DNA of 16,798 bases from Flavobacteriales bacterium (lineage in GTDB: Bacteria; Bacteroidota; Bacteroidia; Flavobacteriales; Flavobacteriaceae): contig JALVKK010000040.1 in the NCBI GenBank assembly GCA_027033875.1, positions 1 through 16,798 of the forward strand, given 5' to 3'. The position numbers and the translations under genes were made by a program. The notes beneath the pieces are model-generated. The model worked only from the letters and a program-made list of their open reading frames with translations, was not told the DNA's origin and ran no database searches. This document shows positions 1 to 7,326 of the stretch, one piece after another. Each line of letters opens with the position of its first letter. The first letter of the stretch is position 1.

Positions 1-728
1 TTAAAATCGTCCGCTACAAAATTGTCATCGGTTTTGCATTTTTGCTTGAGCAACTTCATATCCGGCAACCATTTGTTGCCGTCAAAATATTCCAATCCTT
101 TAAAATCACGCATTTTGTACATGGCTTTGGTGCCGTAACAAGTGCCGAGATAAACTTCTTCTAAATCCTTTGCCCTTGCCCAATCTATGATTTTGAACAT
201 CATCCATTTGCCCAAACCCAAACGGCTGTATTGCAAATCGTAAAACGAAAACCAATAATGCAATATGCTTTCAGTCATTATGGCAAAAACATAACCCAAA
301 ACATTCCCGTTTGCATCTTTAAATTCAAAAATATGGGACAGGTAGAGCCAATTATAGATGTATTCAAAACGTTCAGGCGACATAGCCCCGTCAAAGCGAA
401 TAGCAGCGTAATCCAAACAGAATTTTTTGAAGTGCGCATCGTTTTGAAAATCTTTTTTTTGCCAAAGTAAAATTTCAGGTTTCAATTCCGACATTTTTTT
501 ATCTATCCTTCTGTTTTCAGAAGTGGGTACAAAATTGTCCAATACAACTCTCAAACTTCTGGACAGATAATAATGCGGTTGTTTCAAAGTTAAAGTATTG
601 CTGTAAGGCAAAAATCCGCTACGGTAAATTTCATCCGTTTCACCGGCTTCGTCTTGCCGGCAATATATAGCATAATTAAAAGTGTAAGTCCGGTAATCGA
701 CCAAACTTTCGGAACGGAATATTTTCAT
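1..728 (-). CDS. Arginyl-tRNA--protein transferase-like GNAT protein (3' end off window)
   Basis: An open frame starts with ATG at 728 (MKIFRSESLVDYRTY) and continues through 242 codons to the left edge with no stop, so the C-terminus is missing. It resembles the bacterial ATE/Bpt family, which transfers an amino acid from aminoacyl-tRNA to protein N-termini. The N-terminal part has the family pattern around YRSGF (residues 35-39) and the stretch RSLRVVLDNFVPTSENRR (57-74). The C-terminal GNAT-fold half has FYDLQYSRLGLGKWMMFK (162-179), then EEVYLGTCY (190-198) and MYKMRDFKGLEYFDG (203-217). The Cys cluster usual in the N-terminal domain is missing: the only Cys visible are 23, 104, 197 and 231. 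It lies 38 bp downstream of aspS in the same direction and is probably co-transcribed. The family assignment is by motif memory; a plain GNAT acetyltransferase is the alternative. Confidence 0.7.
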   Translation of the reverse strand, partial: MKIFRSESLVDYRTYTFNYAIYCRQDEAGETDEIYRSGFLPYSNTLTLKQPHYYLSRSLRVVLDNFVPTSENRRIDKKMSELKPEILLWQKKDFQNDAHFKKFCLDYAAIRFDGAMSPERFEYIYNWLYLSHIFEFKDANGNVLGYVFAIMTESILHYWFSFYDLQYSRLGLGKWMMFKIIDWARAKDLEEVYLGTCYGTKAMYKMRDFKGLEYFDGNKWLPDMKLLKQKCKTDDNFVADDF

Positions 729-766
729 TTGATACGATTTTTATAGTCTGAAAGAACAGAGCCGTG

Positions 767-2509
767 TTATTCAATGATTCGCAAATGCAATTCGTCTAAT
801 TGTTCGCGACTAATTGTATCGGGGGCATCGATCATCACATCACGGCCGGCATTGTTTTTAGGGAATGCTATAAAATCGCGAATGGTTTCTTGTCCGCCCA
901 AAATGGCAACCAGACGGTCTAATCCGAAAGCGATACCGCCGTGTGGCGGTGCACCGTATTGGAAAGCATTCATCAAGAATCCGAATTGTTTTGCTGCTTC
1001 TTCATCGCTAAATCCTAATAATTTCAGCATTTTTGCTTGCATGGTTTTATCGTGAATTCTGATAGAGCCTCCACCTATTTCATTACCGTTCAGCACCAAG
1101 TCGTAAGCATTGGCACGAACTTTACCGGGGTCGGTATCCAACAAGTGCGCATCTTCGGGTTTGGGCGCTGTAAAAGGGTGGTGCATCGCGTGATAGCGTC
1201 CGGTTTCGTCGTCCCATTCCAAAAGTGGAAAATCAACTACCCAAAGCGGTGCAAATTCGTCCGGTTTTCGCAAACCTAGTCGTTCTGCCATTTCCATTCG
1301 CAAGGCACTAAGCTGTGTTCGAGTAGAGTCCAATTCGCCCGATAAAACCAAAATCAAATCACCCGGACCGGCACCGGTAATTTTAGCCCATTCAGCCAAA
1401 TCGGACGGTGTGTAAAATTTATCGACCGATGATTTAAAACTACCATCTTCGTTGTATTTAACATAAACCATGCCTTTGGCACCGATTTGAGGTCGTTTGA
1501 CCCAGTCGGTGATTTGGTCAATTTGTTTGCGAGTATATGATGCGGCGCCGGGAACGGCAATACCCAAAATGGCTCCTTGTTGATCAAAGACATTAAATCC
1601 CTTACCTTTTGCTACTTGGGTCAAGTCGCCAAATGTCATTCCGAAACGGATATCCGGTTTATCATTACCGTAGCGACGCATAGCTTCATCATAACTGATA
1701 CGAGGAAAATCGGTAACTTCCAAACCATGAATTTCTTTGAGTAGATGTTTGGTCAAACCTTCAAAAGTTTGCAAAATATCTTCTTGTTCAACAAAAGCCA
1801 TTTCGCAATCAATCTGGGTAAATTCGGGTTGTCTGTCAGCACGTAAATCTTCATCGCGAAAACATTTGACTATTTGCACATATTTGTCCATACCGCCGAC
1901 CATTAAAAGTTGTTTAAAAGTCTGCGGCGATTGCGGCAAAGCATAAAATTGTCCCGGATGCATACGTGAAGGAACCACAAAATCACGAGCGCCTTCCGGA
2001 GTTGATTTGATCAAATACGGTGTTTCTACATCGATAAAACCTTGGTCTGCCAAATAATTTCGTACCAATCGGGTAACTTTGGAACGAAAAATCAAGTTGT
2101 TTTTTACCGGATTGCGTCTGATATCCAAATACCGGTATTTCATACGCAATTCTTCTCCTCCGTCGGTTTCGTCTTCAATGGTAAAGGGCGGAATGTCCGA
2201 TGAATTGAGCAGTATGAGTTTTTCTACCAATATTTCGATATCACCGGTTGGTATTTTAGAATTTTTGCTGGCACGCTCTACTACCTTACCTTCAGCTTGA
2301 ATCACAAATTCACGTCCCAATTGACGGGCTTGTTCCAGCAGATCGCTGTTGTTTTCATTAAAAGAAAGTTGCGTAATACCGTAGCGGTCGCGTAGGTCGA
2401 TAAAAATAACCGCACCCAAATCTCTGATTTTTTGTACCCAACCGCTGAGTTTAACACTTTGTCCTATATAATCGGCATTGAGTTCGCCGCAAGTATGTGT
2501 TCTATACAT
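767..2509 (-). CDS. aspS: Aspartate--tRNA ligase
   Basis: This class IIb aminoacyl-tRNA synthetase charges tRNA-Asp in the cytoplasm. The 580-residue length is normal for the bacterial type. An N-terminal OB-fold anticodon-binding domain fills about residues 1-105 (LSGWVQKIRDLGAVIFIDLR). The catalytic core follows: YRYLDIRR, motif 2 FRDEDLRADRQPEFTQID at about 217-234, the bacterial insertion domain at about 285-410, and motif 3 GGIAFGLDRLVAILGG at about 524-539. The bacterial tail IRDFIAFPKN follows it. ATG at 2509 begins MYRTHTCGELN, the usual N-terminus of the family. A promoter-like TATCTTTG lies 21-28 bases upstream, so aspS probably starts its own transcript together with the downstream GNAT-like gene. 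Nothing is missing from the active-site motifs. Confidence 0.97.
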   Translation of the reverse strand: MYRTHTCGELNADYIGQSVKLSGWVQKIRDLGAVIFIDLRDRYGITQLSFNENNSDLLEQARQLGREFVIQAEGKVVERASKNSKIPTGDIEILVEKLILLNSSDIPPFTIEDETDGGEELRMKYRYLDIRRNPVKNNLIFRSKVTRLVRNYLADQGFIDVETPYLIKSTPEGARDFVVPSRMHPGQFYALPQSPQTFKQLLMVGGMDKYVQIVKCFRDEDLRADRQPEFTQIDCEMAFVEQEDILQTFEGLTKHLLKEIHGLEVTDFPRISYDEAMRRYGNDKPDIRFGMTFGDLTQVAKGKGFNVFDQQGAILGIAVPGAASYTRKQIDQITDWVKRPQIGAKGMVYVKYNEDGSFKSSVDKFYTPSDLAEWAKITGAGPGDLILVLSGELDSTRTQLSALRMEMAERLGLRKPDEFAPLWVVDFPLLEWDDETGRYHAMHHPFTAPKPEDAHLLDTDPGKVRANAYDLVLNGNEIGGGSIRIHDKTMQAKMLKLLGFSDEEAAKQFGFLMNAFQYGAPPHGGIAFGLDRLVAILGGQETIRDFIAFPKNNAGRDVMIDAPDTISREQLDELHLRIIE

Positions 2510-2529
2510 TATTTTTAGATTTTAAGCGA

Positions 2530-2537
2530 CAAAGATA
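2530..2537 (-). promoter_or_regulatory. Bacteroidota -7 promoter element for aspS
   Basis: Read on the minus strand the sequence is TATCTTTG, a full match to the Bacteroidota sigma-factor element TAnnTTTG. The start codon begins about 20 bases downstream, leaving a short leader of roughly 14 nt. A -33 TTTG box is only approximated (TTTA about 18 bases upstream, inside the heptamer repeat). Confidence 0.55.
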
Positions 2538-2544
2538 AAGATAT

Positions 2545-2570
2545 AAGTTGAAAGTTAAAAGTTGATAGTT
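2545..2570. repeat. Short heptamer tandem repeat across a stop codon
   Basis: On the plus strand the units are AAGTTGA, AAGTTAA, AAGTTGA and a degenerate TAGTTTC. The repeat spans the last codons and stop of the FAD oxidoreductase gene and the upstream part of the aspS promoter. The purity is seen directly; any function is unknown. Confidence 0.6.
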
Positions 2571-3604
2571 TCAAACCGCCTGATATCCGTTTCTTTCATC
2601 ATCGGTATGTCAAATTCCAAATATTGAAATAACTGTTTGGCGATAGTAGGCGCCAAGATAACTCCTCGTGTTCCCATTCCGTTTAAAACCGCCAAGTTAT
2701 GATATTCCGTATGCTTACCGGCAAGCGGTCGCCGGTCAATAACGGTCGGGCGAATACCGGCTTTTTGCAAAACTATTTTATAAGGTTTGTCAAAAAGTTG
2801 TTGCAATTTGCTTTCCAAATGTTCACGAGCCGTATTTGTCGGAGTGTTGGTCTTATCTTCCCAATTGTAAGTCGCACCTATATAATATTGACCTTTTTGT
2901 GCCACATTGGGCGCTATAAACACATTGGATTTTACGATATAAGGAATATTAGCTTGGGTTTCTATCATCAACATTTCACCTTTGGTACCGGTCAAAGGTA
3001 AATCTTTGAAAAAAGGATTTTGTTTCAAACCGTAACCTTCGGCAAAAACAATTTTACGCGCTTTGATATTCCGATAGCTGACATATTCCGGATGAATTTC
3101 CAATTGGTCGTAATCAAAATCCGCTTGTATCAGTTTGCCGTGCTTTTTCAAATCAATAGCAATATCGTCGAGCAGTTGATTGACATTGACAATACCGGTG
3201 CCATGCAATACGCCGAAACCGTAAGGCGCTTCAATACCGTCAATCTTCTCAAAAACAATATCTTTCATATAGACGGATAAAACCGGTTTGTCCGACGCGG
3301 TTATCCAATTGTTTTGTTCTGCTATGCCGGTCAATTTGCGGTAAATATTTATATAATGTATATATTTTTTGCCGTATTGCAATTCGGCTTTTTGAAATTG
3401 CAACAAGGCATATTGCAACATTTCGTGCGCTTTCCACGCAGGTGTAAAACGTTTGAGAATCACCGGATTAAACATACCGCCGGCTATCCGTGTCGATTGT
3501 TGTGAACAGTTGTCAAAAACGATGTAATTTTGCCGGTTTTCATCTAACTGCTGCAAAAACGACCAGCCTGCAACCCCAAGTCCTACAACTATATAATCGT
3601 ACAT
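2555..3604 (-). CDS. FAD-dependent oxidoreductase, DAO (D-amino-acid oxidase-like) family
   Basis: A 349-residue flavoprotein. The N-terminal Rossmann motif GLGVAG (about residues 8-13) follows a YIVV beta strand, and the second strand ends in YIVFDN, the usual acidic position contacting the FAD ribose. The segment STRIAGGMFNPVILKR (about 37-52) is typical of the DAO/GlpD superfamily. The C-terminal part has AGIRPTVIDRRPLAG and then LNGMGTRGVILAP, the closing FAD-binding signature of this superfamily. The family oxidises amines or amino acids, but the substrate cannot be told here. Glycine oxidase (ThiO)-like and MnmC C-terminal-like members are close in fold. The start is 6 bp downstream of the galE stop, so the pair is almost certainly one transcript. 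The last codons lie inside a heptamer repeat, so the extreme C-terminus (ETINF) may have been shaped by repeat sequence. Confidence 0.85.
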   Translation of the reverse strand: MYDYIVVGLGVAGWSFLQQLDENRQNYIVFDNCSQQSTRIAGGMFNPVILKRFTPAWKAHEMLQYALLQFQKAELQYGKKYIHYINIYRKLTGIAEQNNWITASDKPVLSVYMKDIVFEKIDGIEAPYGFGVLHGTGIVNVNQLLDDIAIDLKKHGKLIQADFDYDQLEIHPEYVSYRNIKARKIVFAEGYGLKQNPFFKDLPLTGTKGEMLMIETQANIPYIVKSNVFIAPNVAQKGQYYIGATYNWEDKTNTPTNTAREHLESKLQQLFDKPYKIVLQKAGIRPTVIDRRPLAGKHTEYHNLAVLNGMGTRGVILAPTIAKQLFQYLEFDIPMMKETDIRRFETINF

Positions 3605-3610
3605 TTTAAT

Positions 3611-4630
3611 TTATTTTGCAGAAATATTTTGTTGCCAATGCCAAGCATCACGCAGGGCATCTTCCATAGTCAAACGAGCTTTCCAACCTAATTCTTTTTC
3701 GGCTAAATCGGTATCAGCCCAAACGGCGGTAACATCACCTTCGCGCCTACCGACAATTTTATAATTGAGTTTCAAAGTGTTGACTTTTTCAAAAGTTTTG
3801 ATAATTTCCATGACCGAACTGCCCCGTCCGGTACCGATATTAAAAATTTCAAAATTAGTTTTTTGCCGGTTTTCAAATAAGCGTTCGAGTGCTATTACGT
3901 GTGATTCCGCCAAATCAACCACGTGAATATAATCGCGAATGGCAGTACCGTCCGGTGTAGAATAATCATCGCCGAACACGGATAAAACTTCTCTGATACC
4001 CGCTGCAGTTTGTGTTACAAAAGGAACCAAATTTTGAGGAACACCCAAAGGCAATTCGCCGATATGCCCGGACGGATGCGCCCCTATCGGGTTAAAATAT
4101 CTTAGAGCAATACTTTTAAATTTCGGATAAGCTTTGGCGGTATCGCGAATGATTTCTTCGCCTATTTGCTTGGTGTTTCCGTAAGGCGACAATGCCGGCT
4201 TAACCGGTGCCGACTCCGTAATAGGTAAAGTATCCGGTTCACCGTAAACCGTACAAGACGAACTGAAAATAAAGTTTCTAACGGCTTTCTCTTGCATTTG
4301 TTGTAACAGATAAATCAAGGTGCCAATATTGTTTTCATAATACAACAAAGGTTGGTGGACACTTTCATTGACCGCTTTTGATGCGGCAAAATGAATGATA
4401 CCCTCAATATCATTATACCGGTTAAAAAAATCAATGACTTTGGCTTTGTCTCGTAAATCTGTTTTTTCAAATTCCGGACGAACACCCGTAATACGAGTAA
4501 TCCCATCCAAAACGCTGATATCAGAATTGGATAAATTGTCAATAATCACAACCTCGTAACCTTTTTCTTGTAAGGCTACAACAGTATGAGAACCTATAAA
4601 TCCCAAACCGCCGGTAACTAATACTTTCAT
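3611..4630 (-). CDS. galE: UDP-glucose 4-epimerase
   Basis: An extended short-chain dehydrogenase that interconverts UDP-glucose and UDP-galactose using tightly bound NAD, supplying surface polysaccharide and LPS sugars. The NAD-binding motif TGGLGFIGSHT is at the very N-terminus. The catalytic Ser region FSSSCTVYGEP and the Tyr-Lys pair in SPYGNTK follow, then ALRYFNPIGAHPSG and AIRDYIHVVDLA, all diagnostic of GalE. An ATG at 4645 would add five residues (MKSDV). I prefer the ATG at 4630 because it gives the standard MKVLVTGG N-terminus and 339 residues, like the E. coli enzyme. It also leaves a leader of about 17 nt after the -7 element at 4661-4654. It heads a two-gene unit with the FAD oxidoreductase and is divergent from dnaN. 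Confidence 0.96.
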   Translation of the reverse strand: MKVLVTGGLGFIGSHTVVALQEKGYEVVIIDNLSNSDISVLDGITRITGVRPEFEKTDLRDKAKVIDFFNRYNDIEGIIHFAASKAVNESVHQPLLYYENNIGTLIYLLQQMQEKAVRNFIFSSSCTVYGEPDTLPITESAPVKPALSPYGNTKQIGEEIIRDTAKAYPKFKSIALRYFNPIGAHPSGHIGELPLGVPQNLVPFVTQTAAGIREVLSVFGDDYSTPDGTAIRDYIHVVDLAESHVIALERLFENRQKTNFEIFNIGTGRGSSVMEIIKTFEKVNTLKLNYKIVGRREGDVTAVWADTDLAEKELGWKARLTMEDALRDAWHWQQNISAK

Positions 4631-4653
4631 AACATCAGATTTCATTTTGACTA

Positions 4654-4661
4654 CAAATGTA
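4654..4661 (-). promoter_or_regulatory. Bacteroidota -7 promoter element for galE
   Basis: On the minus strand it reads TACATTTG, a full TAnnTTTG match. The preferred galE ATG at 4630 lies 23 bases downstream. If transcription starts about 7 bases after the element, the upstream ATG at 4645 would be nearly leaderless. No exact -33 TTTG is seen at the right distance. Confidence 0.5.
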
Positions 4662-4737
4662 AGGATTATTTATCTTGAAAATTGTAAAAATATACATCTG
4701 TTATTAATTTTTTCAGGTCAAAACAAAAAATAATTTG

Positions 4738-4745
4738 TATTTTTG
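4738..4745 (+). promoter_or_regulatory. Bacteroidota -7 promoter element for dnaN
   Basis: TATTTTTG matches TAnnTTTG and lies about 20 bases before the preferred dnaN ATG at 4766. It faces away from the galE element, with 76 bp of AT-rich DNA between the two boxes. A -33 box is only weakly suggested by the T-rich stretch near 4708-4714. Confidence 0.5.
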
Positions 4746-4765
4746 TTTACGAAAAAATTATGATT

Positions 4766-5881
4766 ATGCAATTTTTAGTATCAAGTGACGAATTAATCAA
4801 AAATTTACAAGCGTTAAAAAATGTCATTAACAATAATAATACGGTTCCGGTTTTAGACAATTTTCTGTTTGAATTATATCAAAATACCTTAAAGATTACG
4901 GCATCGGATTTGGAAACAACCATGACGGCAATTGTTAAAGTTGAGTCCGAAGAAGATGCTTCGTTTTTGTTGCCGGCTCGTATGTTGGTAGATACCATCA
5001 AGGCTTTGCCCGTGCAACCTTTGACTTTTATGTTTAACGATGATGGCTCTATGGATATCGTTAGTAGCACCGGAAAATACAGTTTTGCTTATGCCTACGC
5101 CGAAGATTATCCCAATTCCGTGGAAATGGATGAAGCCGAAAGTATCAATATGCCCGGTGGAATCTTGGCTGATGCTGTCAGTAAAACCATTTTTGCCACC
5201 GGTACCGACGATCTTCGCCCGACTATGACCGGTGTGTTTTTTGAATTTTCACCCGAAAGTTTAAATTTTGTAGCAACCGATGCACACAAATTGGTAAAAT
5301 ACGAACGAAATGATATGAAAGCCGCTACAGAAACCGGTTTTATCGTACCTAAAAAACCTTTGCAAATCTTAAAAAATCATATCGTCGGATTTGATGATGA
5401 TGTCGAAGTTACCTATAACGATCGTAACGTAAAATTTACATTTGATAACATCCGGCTGATTTCAAGGTTGATCAACGGTAAATACCCCAATTACAGTGCG
5501 GTTATTCCGACTGAAAATCCCAATGTTATGATTGTTGACCGGCAAAATTTACTCGACGTTGTCAAACGGATTGATATTTTTGCCAGCAAAGCAACTCATT
5601 TAATCCGTTTTGATATTGTAGGCTCCGAATTGAAAATTTCAGCCGAAGATTTGGATTTTTCGAGCAAAGCCGAAGAACGTATGACTTGTAATTATGCAGG
5701 CGATGATATGTCAATCGGCTTCAATTCCAAATTTTTAATCGAAATGCTCGCCAATCTCGATTCTGATGAAGTGTCATTCAATATGTCATTGCCCAGCAAA
5801 GCGGCATTGATTCACCCGGTGGACGGTTTGGAAGAAGGCGAATTTGTTACAATGTTAGTTATGCCGTTGAGATTGGCATAG
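4766..5881 (+). CDS. dnaN: DNA polymerase III subunit beta (sliding clamp)
   Basis: The ring-shaped clamp tethers the replicative polymerase and other proteins to DNA. The length (371 residues from this start) and the three-fold arrangement of about 120-residue clamp domains fit the family. Recognisable segments are NTVPVLDNFLFE near the N-terminus, LPARMLVDTIKALP, the domain 2 segment DDLRPTMTGVFFE with ATDAHKLVKYE, LISRLINGKYPNYSAVIP, and the C-terminal VDGLEEGEFVTMLVMPLRL that forms the partner-binding pocket. ATG occurs at 4760 and 4766. I chose 4766 because MQFLVSSDELIKNLQ is the usual Bacteroidota N-terminus; the earlier ATG would add only Met-Ile. No dnaA or dnaA-box cluster is visible nearby, so the gene does not mark an origin here. 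waaA follows after 19 bp and is probably co-transcribed. Confidence 0.97.
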   Translation: MQFLVSSDELIKNLQALKNVINNNNTVPVLDNFLFELYQNTLKITASDLETTMTAIVKVESEEDASFLLPARMLVDTIKALPVQPLTFMFNDDGSMDIVSSTGKYSFAYAYAEDYPNSVEMDEAESINMPGGILADAVSKTIFATGTDDLRPTMTGVFFEFSPESLNFVATDAHKLVKYERNDMKAATETGFIVPKKPLQILKNHIVGFDDDVEVTYNDRNVKFTFDNIRLISRLINGKYPNYSAVIPTENPNVMIVDRQNLLDVVKRIDIFASKATHLIRFDIVGSELKISAEDLDFSSKAEERMTCNYAGDDMSIGFNSKFLIEMLANLDSDEVSFNMSLPSKAALIHPVDGLEEGEFVTMLVMPLRLA

Positions 5882-5886
5882 ATAAT

Positions 5887-5904
5887 ATGATACTTTCAAA
5901 TTGA
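5887..5904 (+). other. Five-codon minicistron overlapping the waaA start codon
   Basis: ATG ATA CTT TCA AAT TGA encodes M-I-L-S-N. Its TGA overlaps the TTG start of waaA as TTGA. This is the only ATG between dnaN and waaA. It could help re-initiation at the weak TTG start; that is inference only. Confidence 0.3.
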
Positions 5905-7136
5905 AACTTTTATACAATATATCATTATGGATTTCCGAAAAATTTTTGTTGTTTTTCGGAAATTTTTTTGGACCGAAAGTCCGGTATTTCGCAGCCGGTC
6001 AAAAACAACTTTTTCAACATCTCAAAACTTGTTTGCAAACCGACAATAAAACCATTTGGTTTCACGTCTCATCATTGGGCGAATACGAACAAGCCCTCCC
6101 CTTGATTGAAAAAATTAAATCAAAATACACTGATTATCAGATTGTTCTAACATTTTTCTCAGCTTCCGGTTACGAAGTGAAAAAAGATAATTCTCCCGCA
6201 GATTGTGTCAGTTATTTGCCTATTGATACCCGTCAAAATGTCAAAAAATTCCTCGATTTGGTACAGCCAAACCTCGTATTTTTTGTCAAATACGACTTAT
6301 GGCCCAACTTTTTGTACGAATTAAAAAAACGCCAAATTAAAACCTATTTGATATCAGGTGTATTTACCAAAAATCATCCGTTTTTTAAAGCCTACAGCTC
6401 TTGGTTAAAAGCATCATTAAAAGCATTCAATCGGTTTTTTGTGCAAGACAAAAACAGCAAAAAAGTGTTGCAACAACAAGGTTTTCAAAATGTTACTACA
6501 ACAGGCGATACCCGTTTTGACCGTGTTTATCAAATAGCACAAACTGCACCGGCCTATGATTTTGTAAAAAACTTCAAACAGGATAAAATATTATTGATTG
6601 CCGGCAGTACCTGGCCAAAAGATGAAGAACTGCTAACCCGCTATATCAATGAAAATACGGAGAATTATAAAACGATTATCGCACCGCACGAAATAGATGA
6701 CAAACATATAGCCGAAATAGAAAAAAAATTAAAAGTCTCGTCAATTCGTTATTCCGACATAAATCCCGACACTAAATTATCAGACTTTAAAGTTCTAATT
6801 TTAAACACAATAGGCTTACTCAATAAAATTTATGCCGATGCAAATATCGTTTACGTAGGTAACGGTTTCGGTAAAAGCATTCACAATATTCAAGAACCGG
6901 CGGTTTTCGGTGTACCTATTATCACCGGTCCTCATATTGAAAAGTTTAAAGAAGCGGTTGACTTAAAAATATTAGGCGGATTGGTGAGCATTCAAAACTA
7001 TTCCGAACTCCAAAATATTTTACATAATTTAATTCAAAATGCCGATTTACGTTCGCAAAAAGCTTTAATTACCAAAGAATATGCCTTAAAAAATGTCGGC
7101 GCAACCGGTAAAATCATGAAATATCTAAGCCTATGA
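5901..7136 (+). CDS. waaA: 3-deoxy-D-manno-octulosonic acid (Kdo) transferase
   Basis: A membrane-associated glycosyltransferase that adds Kdo from CMP-Kdo to the lipid A precursor, the first step of LPS core synthesis. The 411-residue length is close to the roughly 425 of E. coli. An N-terminal hydrophobic segment (FLLFFGNFFG, about 15-24) probably anchors it to the inner membrane. FHVSSLGEYEQA holds the expected catalytic Glu at residue 61. LPIDTRQNVKKFL, VKYDLWPNFLYELKK, the second-domain GSTWPKDEELL and the sugar-nucleotide region HNIQEPAVFGVPIITGP (about 325-341) are typical. The start is a TTG at 5901: the frame has a stop just upstream and no in-frame ATG gives a sensible N-terminus, while MKLLYNISLW matches the family. 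It is probably in an operon with dnaN. Its TGA overlaps the ATG of a truncated yqiA copy (ATGA). Confidence 0.93.
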   Translation: MKLLYNISLWISEKFLLFFGNFFGPKVRYFAAGQKQLFQHLKTCLQTDNKTIWFHVSSLGEYEQALPLIEKIKSKYTDYQIVLTFFSASGYEVKKDNSPADCVSYLPIDTRQNVKKFLDLVQPNLVFFVKYDLWPNFLYELKKRQIKTYLISGVFTKNHPFFKAYSSWLKASLKAFNRFFVQDKNSKKVLQQQGFQNVTTTGDTRFDRVYQIAQTAPAYDFVKNFKQDKILLIAGSTWPKDEELLTRYINENTENYKTIIAPHEIDDKHIAEIEKKLKVSSIRYSDINPDTKLSDFKVLILNTIGLLNKIYADANIVYVGNGFGKSIHNIQEPAVFGVPIITGPHIEKFKEAVDLKILGGLVSIQNYSELQNILHNLIQNADLRSQKALITKEYALKNVGATGKIMKYLSL

Positions 7137-7270
7137 CTTCGCTTTATTTACACGGATTGAATAGTTATAATCAAACACATCGAACAGAATGGTTACAACA
7201 ATTCGGTGAAGTCGTCAAACCTTTACTTTTATACCAAAATATCCCGAAAACTTATAAAATTCTTACAAAA
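7091..7270 (+). repeat. Direct repeat, left copy (waaA end plus yqiA start)
   Basis: This 180-bp segment matches 13454-13633 without gaps, with 16 mismatches (about 91% identity); the first 34 bases are identical. It covers the last 14 codons of waaA plus its stop and the first 46 codons of a yqiA-type gene. After 7270 the two copies diverge abruptly. Confidence 0.95.
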
Positions 7271-7279
7271 AAAAGGTAA
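7133..7279 (+). pseudogene. Truncated 5' fragment of the yqiA-type esterase gene
   Basis: The frame begins at an ATG overlapping the waaA stop (ATGA) and reads MTSLYLHGLNSYNQTHRTEW, ending after 48 residues in a lysine-rich tail (ILTKKR). It is a near copy of the first 46 residues of the intact 160-residue gene at 13496-13978. It keeps the oxyanion-hole HG but lacks the GSSMGG nucleophile, the Asp and the His, so it cannot be an active hydrolase. Several differences from the intact copy are synonymous (ACT/ACA, CTT/CTA, GAA/GAG, TTA/TTG, GGT/GGC). Others change residues (H/R, E/K, L/S, K/Q). This suggests divergence followed by, or together with, decay. The ATGA overlap shows what the ancestral waaA-yqiA coupling looked like. 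Confidence 0.85.
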
Positions 7280-7303
7280 TATAATATCATTTTTTTTACC
7301 TTT
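7272..7303 (+). other. Inverted repeat at the left junction, overlapping a promoter
   Basis: AAAGGTAA (7272-7279) and TTACCTTT (7296-7303) are perfect 8-bp inverted arms with a 16-nt T-rich loop. The left arm contains the stop of the yqiA fragment. The right arm overlaps the -7 element of the downstream adhesin gene. It could be a weak terminator for the dnaN-waaA unit or an operator; the stem has only two G-C pairs. Confidence 0.4.
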
Positions 7304-7304
7304 G
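7297..7304 (+). promoter_or_regulatory. Bacteroidota -7 promoter element for the T9SS adhesin gene
   Basis: TACCTTTG is an exact TAnnTTTG match, 22 bases before the ATG at 7327. The spacing matches the elements upstream of aspS, galE and dnaN. A -33 TTTG is not seen, and the expected place is the A-rich end of the yqiA fragment. Confidence 0.5.
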
Positions 7305-7326
7305 TTGCAAATATATTACGTTATCC

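Noticed and set aside
4646..4759. Possible replication origin next to dnaN
   Set aside because: No dnaA gene, no cluster of DnaA boxes and only 114 bp of spacer with divergent promoters.
7133..7279. A separate 48-residue functional gene
   Set aside because: It is a near copy of the N-terminus of the intact yqiA-type gene and lacks the nucleophile, Asp and His, so a broken duplicate explains it better.
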